DNA from: a virus | Strand: one strand, 5' to 3' | Length of the DNA stretch: 27,461 nt | IMG/VR virus record: IMGVR_UViG_3300025890_000123 | Location: 1 to 27,461 of that record | Part shown: one piece after another, positions 14,212 to 22,242 of the stretch | Numbering within the stretch: the first letter of the stretch is position 1 | Layout: each line of letters begins with the position of its first letter | Notes under the pieces: model-generated | Seen by the model: the letters and a program-made list of their open reading frames with translations, nothing else | What the model was told of the DNA's origin: nothing | Databases searched by the model: none | Position numbers and translations under genes: made by a program

Positions 14212-14252
14212 TAGAAAGCCTATGTACCAGTTAGGCATCTAACAGAAAGCCT
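14203..14252 (+). repeat. 19-bp direct repeat at the end of a gene
   Basis: GGCATCTAATAGAAAGCCT at 14203-14221 recurs with one base changed at 14234-14252. The first copy supplies the last two codons and stop codon of the upstream gene; the second is non-coding. AGGC and GCCT at the ends of each copy could form a short stem. Confidence 0.6.
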
Positions 14253-14279
14253 TAGTTATATAACCAAGGAGAAAGAAGA

Positions 14280-14525
14280 ATGAACGTCAGCATAGATTGG
14301 GACACTGCAGAAAGGATTGGTGTTAACTACATCAAAGAATCTTATATTACTTTACTTGAAACAATGGAAGGCTATGATAGTAGTAGTCAACTACCTAGAC
14401 AAAAGAGCCAGTGGCAGCAGGACATACCTACTGTCATCAGCTTTCATGAAATTTTAAGATATTTATTACCGGAGGAAGAAGCTAATGAATTCATTAATAG
14501 TCAAAGCAAAACGTACATTCGCTAG
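14280..14525 (+). CDS. 81-residue protein of unknown function
   Basis: MNVSIDWDTAERIGVNYIKE starts a small, mainly helical protein preceded by AAGGAGAAAG. A hydrophilic patch (SSSQLPRQKSQWQQD) separates two predicted helices. The 3' end overlaps the next gene by 41 bases, so the two may be coupled. Similar short proteins occur in early regions of other podoviruses, but I cannot name a family. Confidence 0.55.
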   Translation: MNVSIDWDTAERIGVNYIKESYITLLETMEGYDSSSQLPRQKSQWQQDIPTVISFHEILRYLLPEEEANEFINSQSKTYIR

Positions 14526-14682
14526 AATCAAGTCAGTAACTGAGGGATTCTTTAACGATATAGCCTCAGGTTATATTACAAAAAAAGAAAAGAAGGTTGT
14601 ACTTTTATTTATATTTATAGTACTATTACTTTCTATCGCCTTACCTGTAGGAGCAGCACATTGGGTATTAAAGTTGAACTAA
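14485..14682 (+). CDS. Small single-pass membrane protein
   Basis: The 65-residue protein has a basic N-terminal half (MNSLIVKAKRTFARIKSVTE), then a strongly hydrophobic segment at about residues 39-56 (VVLLFIFIVLLLSIALPVG), and a short tail. KKEKK before the segment predicts a cytoplasmic N-terminus. GGAGGAAG lies seven bases upstream of the ATG. It overlaps genes on both sides. It may act at the host membrane; a lysis role is less likely because the lysis genes are in the other operon. Confidence 0.6.
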   Translation: MNSLIVKAKRTFARIKSVTEGFFNDIASGYITKKEKKVVLLFIFIVLLLSIALPVGAAHWVLKLN

Positions 14683-15299
14683 TAGATACAATGGGAAGTG
14701 ATCTAACTGTCGTGAACAGTGCGAGAGTTTCCTTCAGTAATGTGTCTGACACTTTTAAAGATAAAGACAAAGGTCTTATAAATTACTTAGCGAAGCACGA
14801 TCACTGGACTCCTTTTGCTCATGTGCAATTACAGTTTAGAATTAAAGCTCCTGTATTTGTAGCAAGACAGTTAGTCAAGCATCAAATTGGAATGGTCTGG
14901 AATGAAGTCAGTAGACGATACGTTGATAGCGACCCTGAGTTCCACCATCCTGAAGCATGGCGCAAGAGAGCGGCTGATAAAAAGCAAGGCTCATCTGATG
15001 AGTTGTTTGAAGGTAAAAGGTTTGACGCACGATACAAAGACCTTATGCTTCAAGCGGCTGCTGTCTTTGATAACATGATAGCAACAGGAGTAGCACCAGA
15101 GCAGGCGCGTATGGTTCTTCCTCAATCCATGATGACTGAATGGATATGGACAGGATCACTTGTTGCCTTTGCTAGAGTAGTTAAACTAAGAGCTGCTGCC
15201 GATGCTCAGCTAGAGTGTCAATGGATAGCCAATATGATTGATGAAGAAATTAAACAACGTAAAGAACTTAAACATTCTTGGAGTGCACTATGTCAATAA
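14661..15299 (+). CDS. thyX: Flavin-dependent thymidylate synthase
   Basis: This 212-residue enzyme would make dTMP from dUMP using methylenetetrahydrofolate, FAD and NADPH. The typical pattern is clear: MGSDLTVVNSARVSFSNV, KHDHWTPFAHVQLQFRIKAP, VFVARQLVKHQIGMVWNEVS-RRY, ARMVLPQSMMTEWIWTGSL and LRAAADAQLECQWIANMI. The RHR-x7-S motif is non-canonical: NExSRRY is kept, but the RHR position reads KHQ with an apparent extra residue. The start is TTG at 14661, with TAGGAG upstream; it keeps the conserved N-terminal strand (KVELID). ATG 14691 would remove it. It overlaps the membrane-protein gene. Confidence 0.9.
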   Translation: MGIKVELIDTMGSDLTVVNSARVSFSNVSDTFKDKDKGLINYLAKHDHWTPFAHVQLQFRIKAPVFVARQLVKHQIGMVWNEVSRRYVDSDPEFHHPEAWRKRAADKKQGSSDELFEGKRFDARYKDLMLQAAAVFDNMIATGVAPEQARMVLPQSMMTEWIWTGSLVAFARVVKLRAAADAQLECQWIANMIDEEIKQRKELKHSWSALCQ

Positions 15300-15493
15300 G
15301 AACTAATCTATTTGTACATGATACAAACACGATCAGTATTAAAAAATGTAACGCAGGAGAAGATGGAGTAGGACAATTACAAGACTCTTGGGACATCATA
15401 ATAAAAGATAAAGATGGTCACGAAGTAAGAGTATACTGTTGGGGTGACGATGCTAAATTAAAAATAGACATGATAGCGGAGGAGGAAGACTAA
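15290..15493 (+). CDS. 67-residue protein of unknown function
   Basis: Starts at ATG 15290 within the stop region of thyX (ATGTCAATAA), with TTGGAG just upstream. The product (MSIRTNLFVHDTNTISIKKC...) is likely a small beta-rich protein with an acidic end (DMIAEEED). Its last base is the first base of the next ATG. No family recognised. Confidence 0.55.
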   Translation: MSIRTNLFVHDTNTISIKKCNAGEDGVGQLQDSWDIIIKDKDGHEVRVYCWGDDAKLKIDMIAEEED

Positions 15494-15750
15494 TGAGCAA
15501 CACTAACGAAGAAGGATGGGTTGAAGGCATGGAAGACTTCTACATGTCTTTCGACGATCTCTGGTCTAGAATGTTTGTTATGTCTTTGGGGACAGAACTA
15601 CCTGATAACATAGTAAAGAACAGCTTCTTTTCTTTCATAAAAGAGCGTTGCATGGAAACAAAAGGGTATCTATTTGCATCAGAAGATGATATGATCAGCC
15701 TCTTTCCTGAGTTCTTAAATGAAATAATAATCGCAGGAGGTAAAGCGTGA
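15493..15750 (+). CDS. 85-residue protein of unknown function
   Basis: Coupled to the previous gene by TAATG with GGAGGAAG upstream. It is acidic and mostly helical (MSNTNEEGWVEGMEDFYMSF, later FFSFIKERCMETKGYLF and FPEFLNEIIIAGGKA). No domain recognised. The end overlaps the following gene by four bases (GTGA). Confidence 0.55.
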   Translation: MSNTNEEGWVEGMEDFYMSFDDLWSRMFVMSLGTELPDNIVKNSFFSFIKERCMETKGYLFASEDDMISLFPEFLNEIIIAGGKA

Positions 15751-15965
15751 CCAGAACTATAAGAGTCTCTCAAAAAGATTTCTTTGCTTTTAAAATAAAG
15801 CACGAGGGTCTTTTATATACCGATAAAATAGCAACCAAGTTACACACCATTGAGGAGGATGGTACTTATGTCATAAGCTTTGGAGAAGGTATCTCAGAAG
15901 ATGCCTACGAACTGTACGAACAATTTATCACAAACCAAGGAGATACAATTAATGAAGATGATTGA
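15747..15965 (+). CDS. 72-residue protein of unknown function, GTG start
   Basis: GTG at 15747 overlaps the previous stop (GTGA) and follows GGAGG by six bases. The product (MTRTIRVSQKDFFAFKIKHE, later YELYEQFITNQGDTINEDD) looks like a small mixed alpha/beta protein. It overlaps the SSB-like gene by 14 bases. No family recognised. Confidence 0.55.
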   Translation: MTRTIRVSQKDFFAFKIKHEGLLYTDKIATKLHTIEEDGTYVISFGEGISEDAYELYEQFITNQGDTINEDD

Positions 15966-16431
15966 CGGGATTCCCCAAATCATACAAGGCACTTGCTACT
16001 ACGCTCACGTAGGAGAACAGCCTATACCTGACTACTCTGAGAAGCAGCAAGAAGGCTCCGGTAAGTTTGGTTGGGAGTTAAATCTAGCTGTATCAGCGGA
16101 AGACTTTGAACGCTTCCAACGTGCAGGGTTTAACGTAGGTCTCAAACCTGCGGGAAAAGCTAAGTATACTGAAGACAACGTGATTACTTTTTATAAGTAT
16201 CATGCAAATAGTAACGGCTCTATTAATCTGCCGCCTATTGTAGTTGACGGTGACAAGAACAGTTTCTCTGGGCTGATAGGTAATGGCTCAACGGTAGCTG
16301 TACAATGGGCTCCAATGGTATATTACAAAGGCAAGTTCAAACGACCACTGCTAAACGCTGTTCAAGTCATTGACTTGGTAGAAGTAGGCGAAGCAGCCAC
16401 ACCATTCACAGAAGAGGAGATTGCATTTTAA
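15952..16431 (+). CDS. Probable single-stranded DNA-binding protein
   Basis: The 159-residue protein is of the size and position of phage ssDNA-binding proteins, just before the primase-helicase. Its order of segments (GKFGWELNLAVSAEDFERFQ, AGFNVGLKPAGK, ENVITFYKYHANSN-like section, LPPIVVDGDKNSFSG, LIGNGSTVAVQWAPMVYYKG and LLNAVQVIDLVEV) matches an OB-fold family common in marine podoviruses, functionally comparable to T7 gp2.5. The C-terminus is acidic (TPFTEEEIAF), ending in Phe as in many SSBs that bind partner proteins through their tail. The start at 15952 has AAGGAG nine bases upstream; 15958 is a second in-frame ATG. Confidence 0.65.
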   Translation: MKMIDGIPQIIQGTCYYAHVGEQPIPDYSEKQQEGSGKFGWELNLAVSAEDFERFQRAGFNVGLKPAGKAKYTEDNVITFYKYHANSNGSINLPPIVVDGDKNSFSGLIGNGSTVAVQWAPMVYYKGKFKRPLLNAVQVIDLVEVGEAATPFTEEEIAF

Positions 16432-16668
16432 ATGGCACAATATACTTTTAAAACCGAAGACGGTTTGTACGATGTTGAGAAGTTGAATGACACTGCAAAG
16501 ACTGCATTCAATTACTTGGCTGAAATACAGACCGAAGTACAAGGCCTTTCCAAAAGGATAGATGTTCTTCAGGCAGCGTCATCAGCTTATAACGCTGCTA
16601 TCATGGACAATCTAAATGATGAAGCCATGATAGAAGAAGAAGAGGTAGCTCAACTAGAAGAGGACTAA
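16432..16668 (+). CDS. Small DUF6447-like protein
   Basis: The 78-residue protein starts on the base after the previous stop. YDVEKLNDTAKTAFNYLAEI followed by QGLSKRIDVLQAASSAYNAA is the two-helix pattern I associate with DUF6447-type phage proteins. The C-terminus is highly acidic (MIEEEEVAQLEED). The role is unknown; its position between SSB-like and primase genes suggests a replication accessory factor. Confidence 0.55.
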   Translation: MAQYTFKTEDGLYDVEKLNDTAKTAFNYLAEIQTEVQGLSKRIDVLQAASSAYNAAIMDNLNDEAMIEEEEVAQLEED

Positions 16669-16673
16669 AGAGG

Positions 16674-18347
16674 ATGGCGTTTAAAGAAACCCACCTTCCT
16701 TGTTCTTCTTGCGGCAGCAGCGATGCACTCTCTATCAACTACGATGGGAGTGCACGTTGTTTTAGCTGCAATGAGTACACAAGGAACTATGAGAAACCAA
16801 CGGAAAATACAATGCCAATAGTTAACAACAACAACATCAAGAACGACCCCGCATCCTTTGCAAAGGAAGGGCAGTATGCAGCCTTAAAGGATAGATCAAT
16901 CACAATGGAAACCGCCAAGAAGTATGGTGTTAAAGTAACCTTTGACATCAACGGCGAAACTCACAAACACATCTACCCTTACCACGACAGCGAAGGAGAA
17001 GTAGCACAGAAAGTTAGATTCGTTTCCTCCAAAGGTTTTTCTTGGCAGGGAAGGAACAATAGGGCAGGTCTATTTGGAATGCAGCTCTTCAAAGAGGGCG
17101 GCAAGTACATAACAATTACTGAAGGAGAGTGTGACGCTATGGCAGCATACGAACTCCTTGGTTCTAAATGGCCCGTAGTTAGTATTAAATCTGCAAGCAC
17201 TGCAGAGAGAGATGTAAAAGATAACTTAGAATATCTTGAAAGCTTTGAAAACGTAGTCATTGCTTTTGACATGGACAAGCCCGGAAAGGAAGCTGCGCGT
17301 AGAGTAGCTAGACTTCTGCGTCCTAGCAAAGCAAAGATTGTTACCCTGCCAGAAGGTTACAAAGACCCTAATGATTTACTAAGAGATAACAAGCACTCTA
17401 TCTTTGTTCAATGCTTCTGGGACGCAAAGACTTATACTCCTTCTGGAGTTTTAAATGTTTCGGACAACCGTGAGAAGTATAAGAACAGAGAAAAGAAACC
17501 TTCTATCCCTTATCCTTGGCAAGGTCTTAACGAGAAGTTAGAAGGACTACGGCAGGGAGAGCTTGTAACACTTACAGGTGGTACAGGTTTAGGTAAGACC
17601 AGTGTAACGCGGGAACTAGAACACTGGCTAGTAAAGCATACTACCGATAACGTAGGCATCATTGCTCTTGAAGAAGATTGGAGGCGTACCATTGACGGCA
17701 TCCTTTCTATTGAGGCCAATGCTAAACTACACATTGACAGAATCAGAGAGCAGTATACTGACGAAGAGTTAGATGGATTCTTTGATGTACTATACGATGG
17801 CGAGAACAGAAACAGAGTATGGGTACACGCACATCACGGAGCCAATGACATTGATTCTATCTTCAGTAAGCTACGCTTTATGATAGTAGGCTGTGAATGT
17901 AAATGGGTTGTAGTAGACCACTTGCATATGCTTGTATCTACTAGCTTAGAAGGTGATGAACGCAGATCAATTGATGCAATCATGCACCGCTTAAGAACCC
18001 TCGTAGAAGAGACAGGCGCAGGTCTTATATTAGTATCACACTTGCGTAGGATTGATGGCAACAAAGGACACGAGAACGGTATTGAGACAGGCTTAAGCCA
18101 CCTTAGAGGCAGCCAAAGCATCGCTCAGTTATCCGATTCTGTTATTAGTCTTGAACGTAACCAACAATCTGATGACCCTGTAGAATCTTCCACCACTAGG
18201 ATAAGGGTGTTGAAGTCTCGTTACACTGGTGACGTTGGTGTAGCTAGTCACTTGCTTTTTGATAATGAAACAGGTAGGCTCGCAGAGATTGAAACAGATG
18301 ACGTATCAAACAACAGCGAAGAAGAAGTCGTACTAGGATTTGAATGA
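16674..18347 (+). CDS. Primase-helicase, T7 gp4-like
   Basis: A 557-residue replicative primase-helicase, near T7 gp4 in length (566). Residues 10-32 form a Cys4 zinc ribbon (C10, C13, C29, C32) for template recognition. The Toprim primase core has TEGECDA near 149-155 and AFDMDKPGK near 197-205. After a linker, the DnaB/RecA-like helicase has Walker A GGTGLGKTS at 302-310, Walker B WVVVDH at 411-416, the H-loop SHLRR near 455-459 and LRGSQSIAQLSDSVISLERN near 477-496. It unwinds DNA ahead of the polymerase and makes primers. The polymerase gene starts inside its stop (ATGA). Confidence 0.95.
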   Translation: MAFKETHLPCSSCGSSDALSINYDGSARCFSCNEYTRNYEKPTENTMPIVNNNNIKNDPASFAKEGQYAALKDRSITMETAKKYGVKVTFDINGETHKHIYPYHDSEGEVAQKVRFVSSKGFSWQGRNNRAGLFGMQLFKEGGKYITITEGECDAMAAYELLGSKWPVVSIKSASTAERDVKDNLEYLESFENVVIAFDMDKPGKEAARRVARLLRPSKAKIVTLPEGYKDPNDLLRDNKHSIFVQCFWDAKTYTPSGVLNVSDNREKYKNREKKPSIPYPWQGLNEKLEGLRQGELVTLTGGTGLGKTSVTRELEHWLVKHTTDNVGIIALEEDWRRTIDGILSIEANAKLHIDRIREQYTDEELDGFFDVLYDGENRNRVWVHAHHGANDIDSIFSKLRFMIVGCECKWVVVDHLHMLVSTSLEGDERRSIDAIMHRLRTLVEETGAGLILVSHLRRIDGNKGHENGIETGLSHLRGSQSIAQLSDSVISLERNQQSDDPVESSTTRIRVLKSRYTGDVGVASHLLFDNETGRLAEIETDDVSNNSEEEVVLGFE

Positions 18348-20161
18348 TGAGCAGATTAGTATTTGACATAGAGACAGATGGTCTTGATGCTACTAAGATA
18401 TGGTGTATTGTCGCTCAAGATGTAGACACTAAAGTAATATATACCTACGGCCCTGATCAGTTACAGGAAGGTTACAATCTTCTTGATTCTGCTGACTCTT
18501 TAGTAGGCCATAACATAATAGGATTCGACATCCCTGTAGTACAAAGGCTGATGAATAAACCTGACTTCTCTAAGGATAAAAAGATTATAGATACTCTTGT
18601 ATTATCTAGACTCTTTAACCCTGTAAGAGATGGTGGTCATAGTCTTAATCAATGGGGACATACTCTTGGATTTAATAAGCTTGACTTCAAAGAGTTTGAC
18701 GCTTACACGGCTGAGATGTTGGACTACTGTGTAAGAGATGTTGAATTAAATACTGCTGTATACTTTGAACTACGCGAACAGAGTAGAGGATTCTCACCGC
18801 TGTCCGTAGACATTGAGCATCAGGTAGCAGCTATAATGAAGGATCAAGAGGCTCGCGGCTTCTTCTTTGATGGGCCTAAAGCAGAGATGCTGTTAGCTCA
18901 GATAAGAGAACGCATGACTGCATTAGACAGAGAGACTAGAGAAGTCTTTCTTCCTAAGATAGTAAAGCTTAAACTGTACCCTCGTTATACTAGTACTGGT
19001 GCTATCTCTAAAATAGCTGACAGAGAAGAAGCTTATATCCTTAAGCAGAAGTTTGATACTATGGTAGAGGCAGAGAAATACTCTGGTGTTAGATTAACAG
19101 AGGAAGAGTATGCTTTATTCTCTGAAAAGAATCACGCTGTTCCATTGCACATCACAAGGACAACGACTATTGATCTTAACCTAAGCTCTCGTAAGCAAAT
19201 AGGAGAATACCTTATTGACTTTGGTTGGAAGCCTGACGAGCATACGGTCACAGGCAGACCAGTTGTTAACGAGAAGACCTTAAGTAAAATAAAAAACATA
19301 CCTCAAGCAGAGCTTATCAAAGAGTTCTTCCTGCTTCAAAAGAGAGAAGGACAGATTAAGTCATGGCTTGAAAAGGTAGAAGACGATAGCCGTGTACATG
19401 GATACGTGATACCTAATGGAACCATCACAGGACGCATGACACATCGCGAGCCTAACATGGCTCAAATACCTAGTCTTAAATCTGAGTACGGAGAAGAGTG
19501 TCGCTCCTGTTGGACAGTACCTAAAGGCTGTAAACTTGTAGGCATTGACGCTAGTGGTCTTGAGTTGCGGATGCTTGCTCACTATATGAATGATGAGGCA
19601 TACACTAATGAAATCCTTAACGGAGATATACACACCACTAATCAAAAACTTGCAGGGCTTAAATCAAGAGATCAGGCTAAGACTTTCATCTATGCACTCC
19701 TATACGGAGCAGGAGATGAGAAGCTTGGAAGCGTGGCGGGAGGAGGTAGGAGAACTGGCGAAAACCTTAGAAGATCGTTCTTTGATAATCTCCCATCATT
19801 TACAACTCTTAGACATAAAGTTATCAGAGCAACAGAAAAGAAAGGATTCTTAAAAGGTCTTGATGGCAGGAAGCTGACAGTGCGTAGCGAACACAGCGCA
19901 CTTAATACATTGTTACAGGGTGCAGGAGCTATCATGATGAAGCAAGCTCTTGTTATCTTAAACAAGAAGATAGCCCACTTAGATGCTCACTTTGTTGCCA
20001 ACGTCCATGACGAATGGCAGATAGAAGTAAGACAAGATCAAGCAGAAGAAGTTGGTAGGCTTGGAGTAGAAGCAATCGTTGAAGCTGGTAAAGTTCTAAA
20101 ACTTAACTGTCCTCTTGACGGGGAATACAAAGTAGGAGATAGCTGGAGTGAAACACATTAA
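18344..20161 (+). CDS. DNA polymerase I-type (family A) replicative polymerase
   Basis: The 605-residue protein joins a 3'-5' proofreading exonuclease to a family A polymerase, as in T7 gp5. Exo I is FDIETDGL (D8, E10), Exo II GHNIIGFDIP (N57, D62) and Exo III YCVRDVEL (Y128, D132). Polymerase motif A is GIDASGLELR (D402), motif B RDQAKTFIYALLYGAG (R442, K446, Y450) and motif C NVHDEW (H555, D556). Tyr450 aligns with T7 Tyr526 and E. coli Pol I Phe762. It is about 100 residues shorter than T7 gp5, so the thioredoxin-binding loop may be reduced. Translation is probably coupled to the primase-helicase gene. Confidence 0.95.
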   Translation: MMSRLVFDIETDGLDATKIWCIVAQDVDTKVIYTYGPDQLQEGYNLLDSADSLVGHNIIGFDIPVVQRLMNKPDFSKDKKIIDTLVLSRLFNPVRDGGHSLNQWGHTLGFNKLDFKEFDAYTAEMLDYCVRDVELNTAVYFELREQSRGFSPLSVDIEHQVAAIMKDQEARGFFFDGPKAEMLLAQIRERMTALDRETREVFLPKIVKLKLYPRYTSTGAISKIADREEAYILKQKFDTMVEAEKYSGVRLTEEEYALFSEKNHAVPLHITRTTTIDLNLSSRKQIGEYLIDFGWKPDEHTVTGRPVVNEKTLSKIKNIPQAELIKEFFLLQKREGQIKSWLEKVEDDSRVHGYVIPNGTITGRMTHREPNMAQIPSLKSEYGEECRSCWTVPKGCKLVGIDASGLELRMLAHYMNDEAYTNEILNGDIHTTNQKLAGLKSRDQAKTFIYALLYGAGDEKLGSVAGGGRRTGENLRRSFFDNLPSFTTLRHKVIRATEKKGFLKGLDGRKLTVRSEHSALNTLLQGAGAIMMKQALVILNKKIAHLDAHFVANVHDEWQIEVRQDQAEEVGRLGVEAIVEAGKVLKLNCPLDGEYKVGDSWSETH

Positions 20162-20642
20162 AATTTCTAAGTCTTTTATAGACAAAGCTAAAACTAAATC
20201 TAATCAGATGGGTCAGCTAAGAAACTCTATAACAAAAGGAGCAGGAAATGTTCACGGCTTTTTAGGGGAGCTTATTACTGCTGAAGAGCTGGAAGCTGAA
20301 GAAAGAAATACTTACGACTATGATATAAAATTAAATAATTTAACAATTGACGTTAAAACTAAGAGAGTAAACACTCCTCCTAAAAGTTTTTATGAATGCT
20401 CAATAGCAGCATTAAACACAAAACAAAAATGTGACTTTTATGTTTTCACAAGAATCTTAAAAAACATGGAATCAGGTTGGATACTAGGATATCTTTCAAA
20501 GGAAGATTATTTTAAAAAAGCAACCTTCCTTAAAAAAGGAACGGTAGATCCTTCTAATGGGTGGACGGTTAGTACTGACTGTTACAACCTGCCGATATCA
20601 GACTTAAAAAGCATAGAGGAATTAAAACATGAAACCAATTAA
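20148..20642 (+). CDS. PD-(D/E)XK nuclease-like protein, GTG start
   Basis: The 164-residue product has a nuclease-fold signature: GFLGE at 37-41 with E41, then YDYDIKLNNLTIDVKTK at 56-72, where D68 and K70 fit the D-x-K part of the motif, and later CDFYVFTRIL and SGWILGYLSKEDYFKKATFL. This pattern is conserved among phage proteins that look like restriction-type nucleases. The GTG at 20148 overlaps the polymerase end by 14 bases. Substrate unknown; DNA processing or host DNA degradation is possible. Confidence 0.6.
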   Translation: MKHIKISKSFIDKAKTKSNQMGQLRNSITKGAGNVHGFLGELITAEELEAEERNTYDYDIKLNNLTIDVKTKRVNTPPKSFYECSIAALNTKQKCDFYVFTRILKNMESGWILGYLSKEDYFKKATFLKKGTVDPSNGWTVSTDCYNLPISDLKSIEELKHETN

Positions 20643-20937
20643 GATAACAGATACTAAACCTAACCACGATCCAAACAGAGTAGGAGACTTAGCAGAACAC
20701 TATGCTATTACATGGCTATGGGACAACGGCTATCACGTATTCAAGAACTGTGGTTGCACAGGCCCTATAGATATAGTAGCATTAGATCCAGAAGGAAAGG
20801 TTATTCTTATAGATGTTAAGTCTTACAAAGACGGCAGGCTTTCAGCTAAGACTCCATTGCAAAAGCAGTTAGGCGTTCAATACCTTCACTACAATTCAAT
20901 TACACGCAAGTGTAGATTCGTGAGGCATCGCAAATGA
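20629..20937 (+). CDS. PD-(D/E)XK Holliday-junction-resolvase-like nuclease
   Basis: The 102-residue protein shows the compact nuclease fold used by archaeal resolvases and related homing nucleases: GDLAEHYAITWLWDNGY (E23), GPIDIVALDPEG (D48), ILIDVKSYKDGR (D62, K64) and then a basic C-terminal segment (QYLHYNSITRKCRFVRHRK). All catalytic positions are present. It overlaps the previous nuclease gene by 14 bases and the next by four. The likely role is cleavage of branched DNA or other processing during replication. Confidence 0.7.
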   Translation: MKPIKITDTKPNHDPNRVGDLAEHYAITWLWDNGYHVFKNCGCTGPIDIVALDPEGKVILIDVKSYKDGRLSAKTPLQKQLGVQYLHYNSITRKCRFVRHRK

Positions 20938-21797
20938 AAACATTAGAAACATTAATACCTGACATCTATGAAGTACTTGATGGTCTTAACAGCGACAAAG
21001 GCATAGACATATCAGAAGAGCTGATGGAAGACTTTCTATATAATATGAAAGACGCTCTTGAAGGTTGGTCAACGCCTCACCTGCAGTCAAAGACTATACG
21101 TATGTCTAATGTAGGAAGACCTTTACGCCGCGTATGGTATGACATGAAGGACACAGACTCTAGCTCTTCTAAAAAAGATATGCACCCTTCTAACTTTATT
21201 AAGTTTCTGTACGGTCATCTACTTGAGCAGATAGCTATACTTCTTATCAAGCTGTCAGGACATAAAGTAACTGCCATGCAAAAGGAAGTAGAGGTTGACG
21301 GCATCAAAGGACACATGGACTGTAAGATTGATGGTGAGGTTGTTGATATTAAGACTGCATCAAACTTCTCCTTTAAGAAGTTCTCTGAAGGAACCTTAGT
21401 AGACGATGATCCTTTTGGTTATATGGCGCAGCTTGCAGGTTACGAAGAAGCAGAAGGTACAGAGGATGGAGGCTTCTTTGCTATCAACAAAGAGTCAGGA
21501 GAGATATGTTTATTCAGACCGGGAAACTTATCTAAACCTAATATAAGAACTAAGATAAACAATATCAAAGAGTCCTTAGAAGTAGATGAACCTCCTGCCA
21601 TATGCTATCCTCCTGTACCAGAGGGAAAGAAAGGCAACCTTAGACTAGCGACAGGCTGCGTATACTGCCCTCACAAAGCTAAGTGTTGGAAAGATTCTAA
21701 CAACGGTAACGGACTTAGAGCTTTTAAATATTCAAACGGAGTCAAGTACTTTACTCGCGTTATATCTATGCCAAAGGTTATGGAGATACCTTTATGA
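20934..21797 (+). CDS. Cas4/RecB-like exonuclease with Cys cluster
   Basis: This 287-residue protein has the PD-(D/E)XK core of RecB-type exonucleases: GHLLEQ (E98), GIKGHMDCKIDG (D129) and EVVDIKTAS (D138, K140), followed by the conserved QLAGYE. Cysteines at 224, 242, 245 and 251 (ICYPP; GCVYCPHKAKCW) are spaced as in Cas4 and AddB nucleases, where they hold an iron-sulfur cluster. It sits in the slot of the T7 gp6 exonuclease and may resect DNA ends, degrade host DNA or remove primers. Overlaps with both neighbours show coupling. Confidence 0.85.
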   Translation: MKTLETLIPDIYEVLDGLNSDKGIDISEELMEDFLYNMKDALEGWSTPHLQSKTIRMSNVGRPLRRVWYDMKDTDSSSSKKDMHPSNFIKFLYGHLLEQIAILLIKLSGHKVTAMQKEVEVDGIKGHMDCKIDGEVVDIKTASNFSFKKFSEGTLVDDDPFGYMAQLAGYEEAEGTEDGGFFAINKESGEICLFRPGNLSKPNIRTKINNIKESLEVDEPPAICYPPVPEGKKGNLRLATGCVYCPHKAKCWKDSNNGNGLRAFKYSNGVKYFTRVISMPKVMEIPL

Positions 21798-22075
21798 ACA
21801 GAAGACTATCTAAAAGAATAAACAATAAAGCTTCAGAGATTGCTGTTGAATGGCTCAAGAGCATGATACCTGAGTCAGAAGCAGACACAGTAACCTCAAA
21901 GAATATACCACGCGACAACCCCTGCGCTTACAGAAACGGAGTAGCTTACTCAGTCCCTTACTCTTTTAAAGGTGCAAAGAGAATCATTAAGATCTTAGTA
22001 CGCAGAGGAAAGGATTTAAATGATATCACTATGCAGGATATAGAACAGCGTGTAAGGAGTACACAACGATCTTAG
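21794..22075 (+). CDS. 93-residue basic protein of unknown function
   Basis: Starts inside the exonuclease stop (ATGA). The product is basic (MNRRLSKRINNKASEIAVEW, KGAKRIIKILVRRGKDL, IEQRVRSTQRS) and helical at its ends with a polar middle. It could bind nucleic acid, but no motif is clear. The stop codon overlaps a further reading frame that continues to the endonuclease I gene. Confidence 0.55.
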   Translation: MNRRLSKRINNKASEIAVEWLKSMIPESEADTVTSKNIPRDNPCAYRNGVAYSVPYSFKGAKRIIKILVRRGKDLNDITMQDIEQRVRSTQRS

Positions 22076-22242
22076 AATCTATTCCTGATATAGATAGTGA
22101 ACCAGAGCTTACTATAATAGAGCTTGCTAGATTCTTTATCACAAATAATGGTAGCATGGAGCAAGTGCCTACTGAATTAATCCAACAACTTCTAATTTTA
22201 TTAGAGCTAGAAGTTATAAAAAGAGAAGGTGTTATACACTAA
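22069..22242 (+). CDS. Probable 57-residue protein with a non-canonical start codon
   Basis: The frame open between 22024 and 22242 has no ATG, GTG or TTG near its 5' end, yet it fills exactly the gap between two tightly packed genes and ends in TAATG with the next ATG. AAGGAG at 22054-22059 lies nine bases before ATC at 22069 and six before ACG at 22066, either of which could start translation. The product (LESIPDIDSEPELTIIELAR, FFITNNGSMEQVPTELIQQL, LILLELEVIKREGVIH) is acidic and helical. An alternative is a much shorter protein from ATG 22156. Confidence 0.5.
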   Translation: MLESIPDIDSEPELTIIELARFFITNNGSMEQVPTELIQQLLILLELEVIKREGVIH

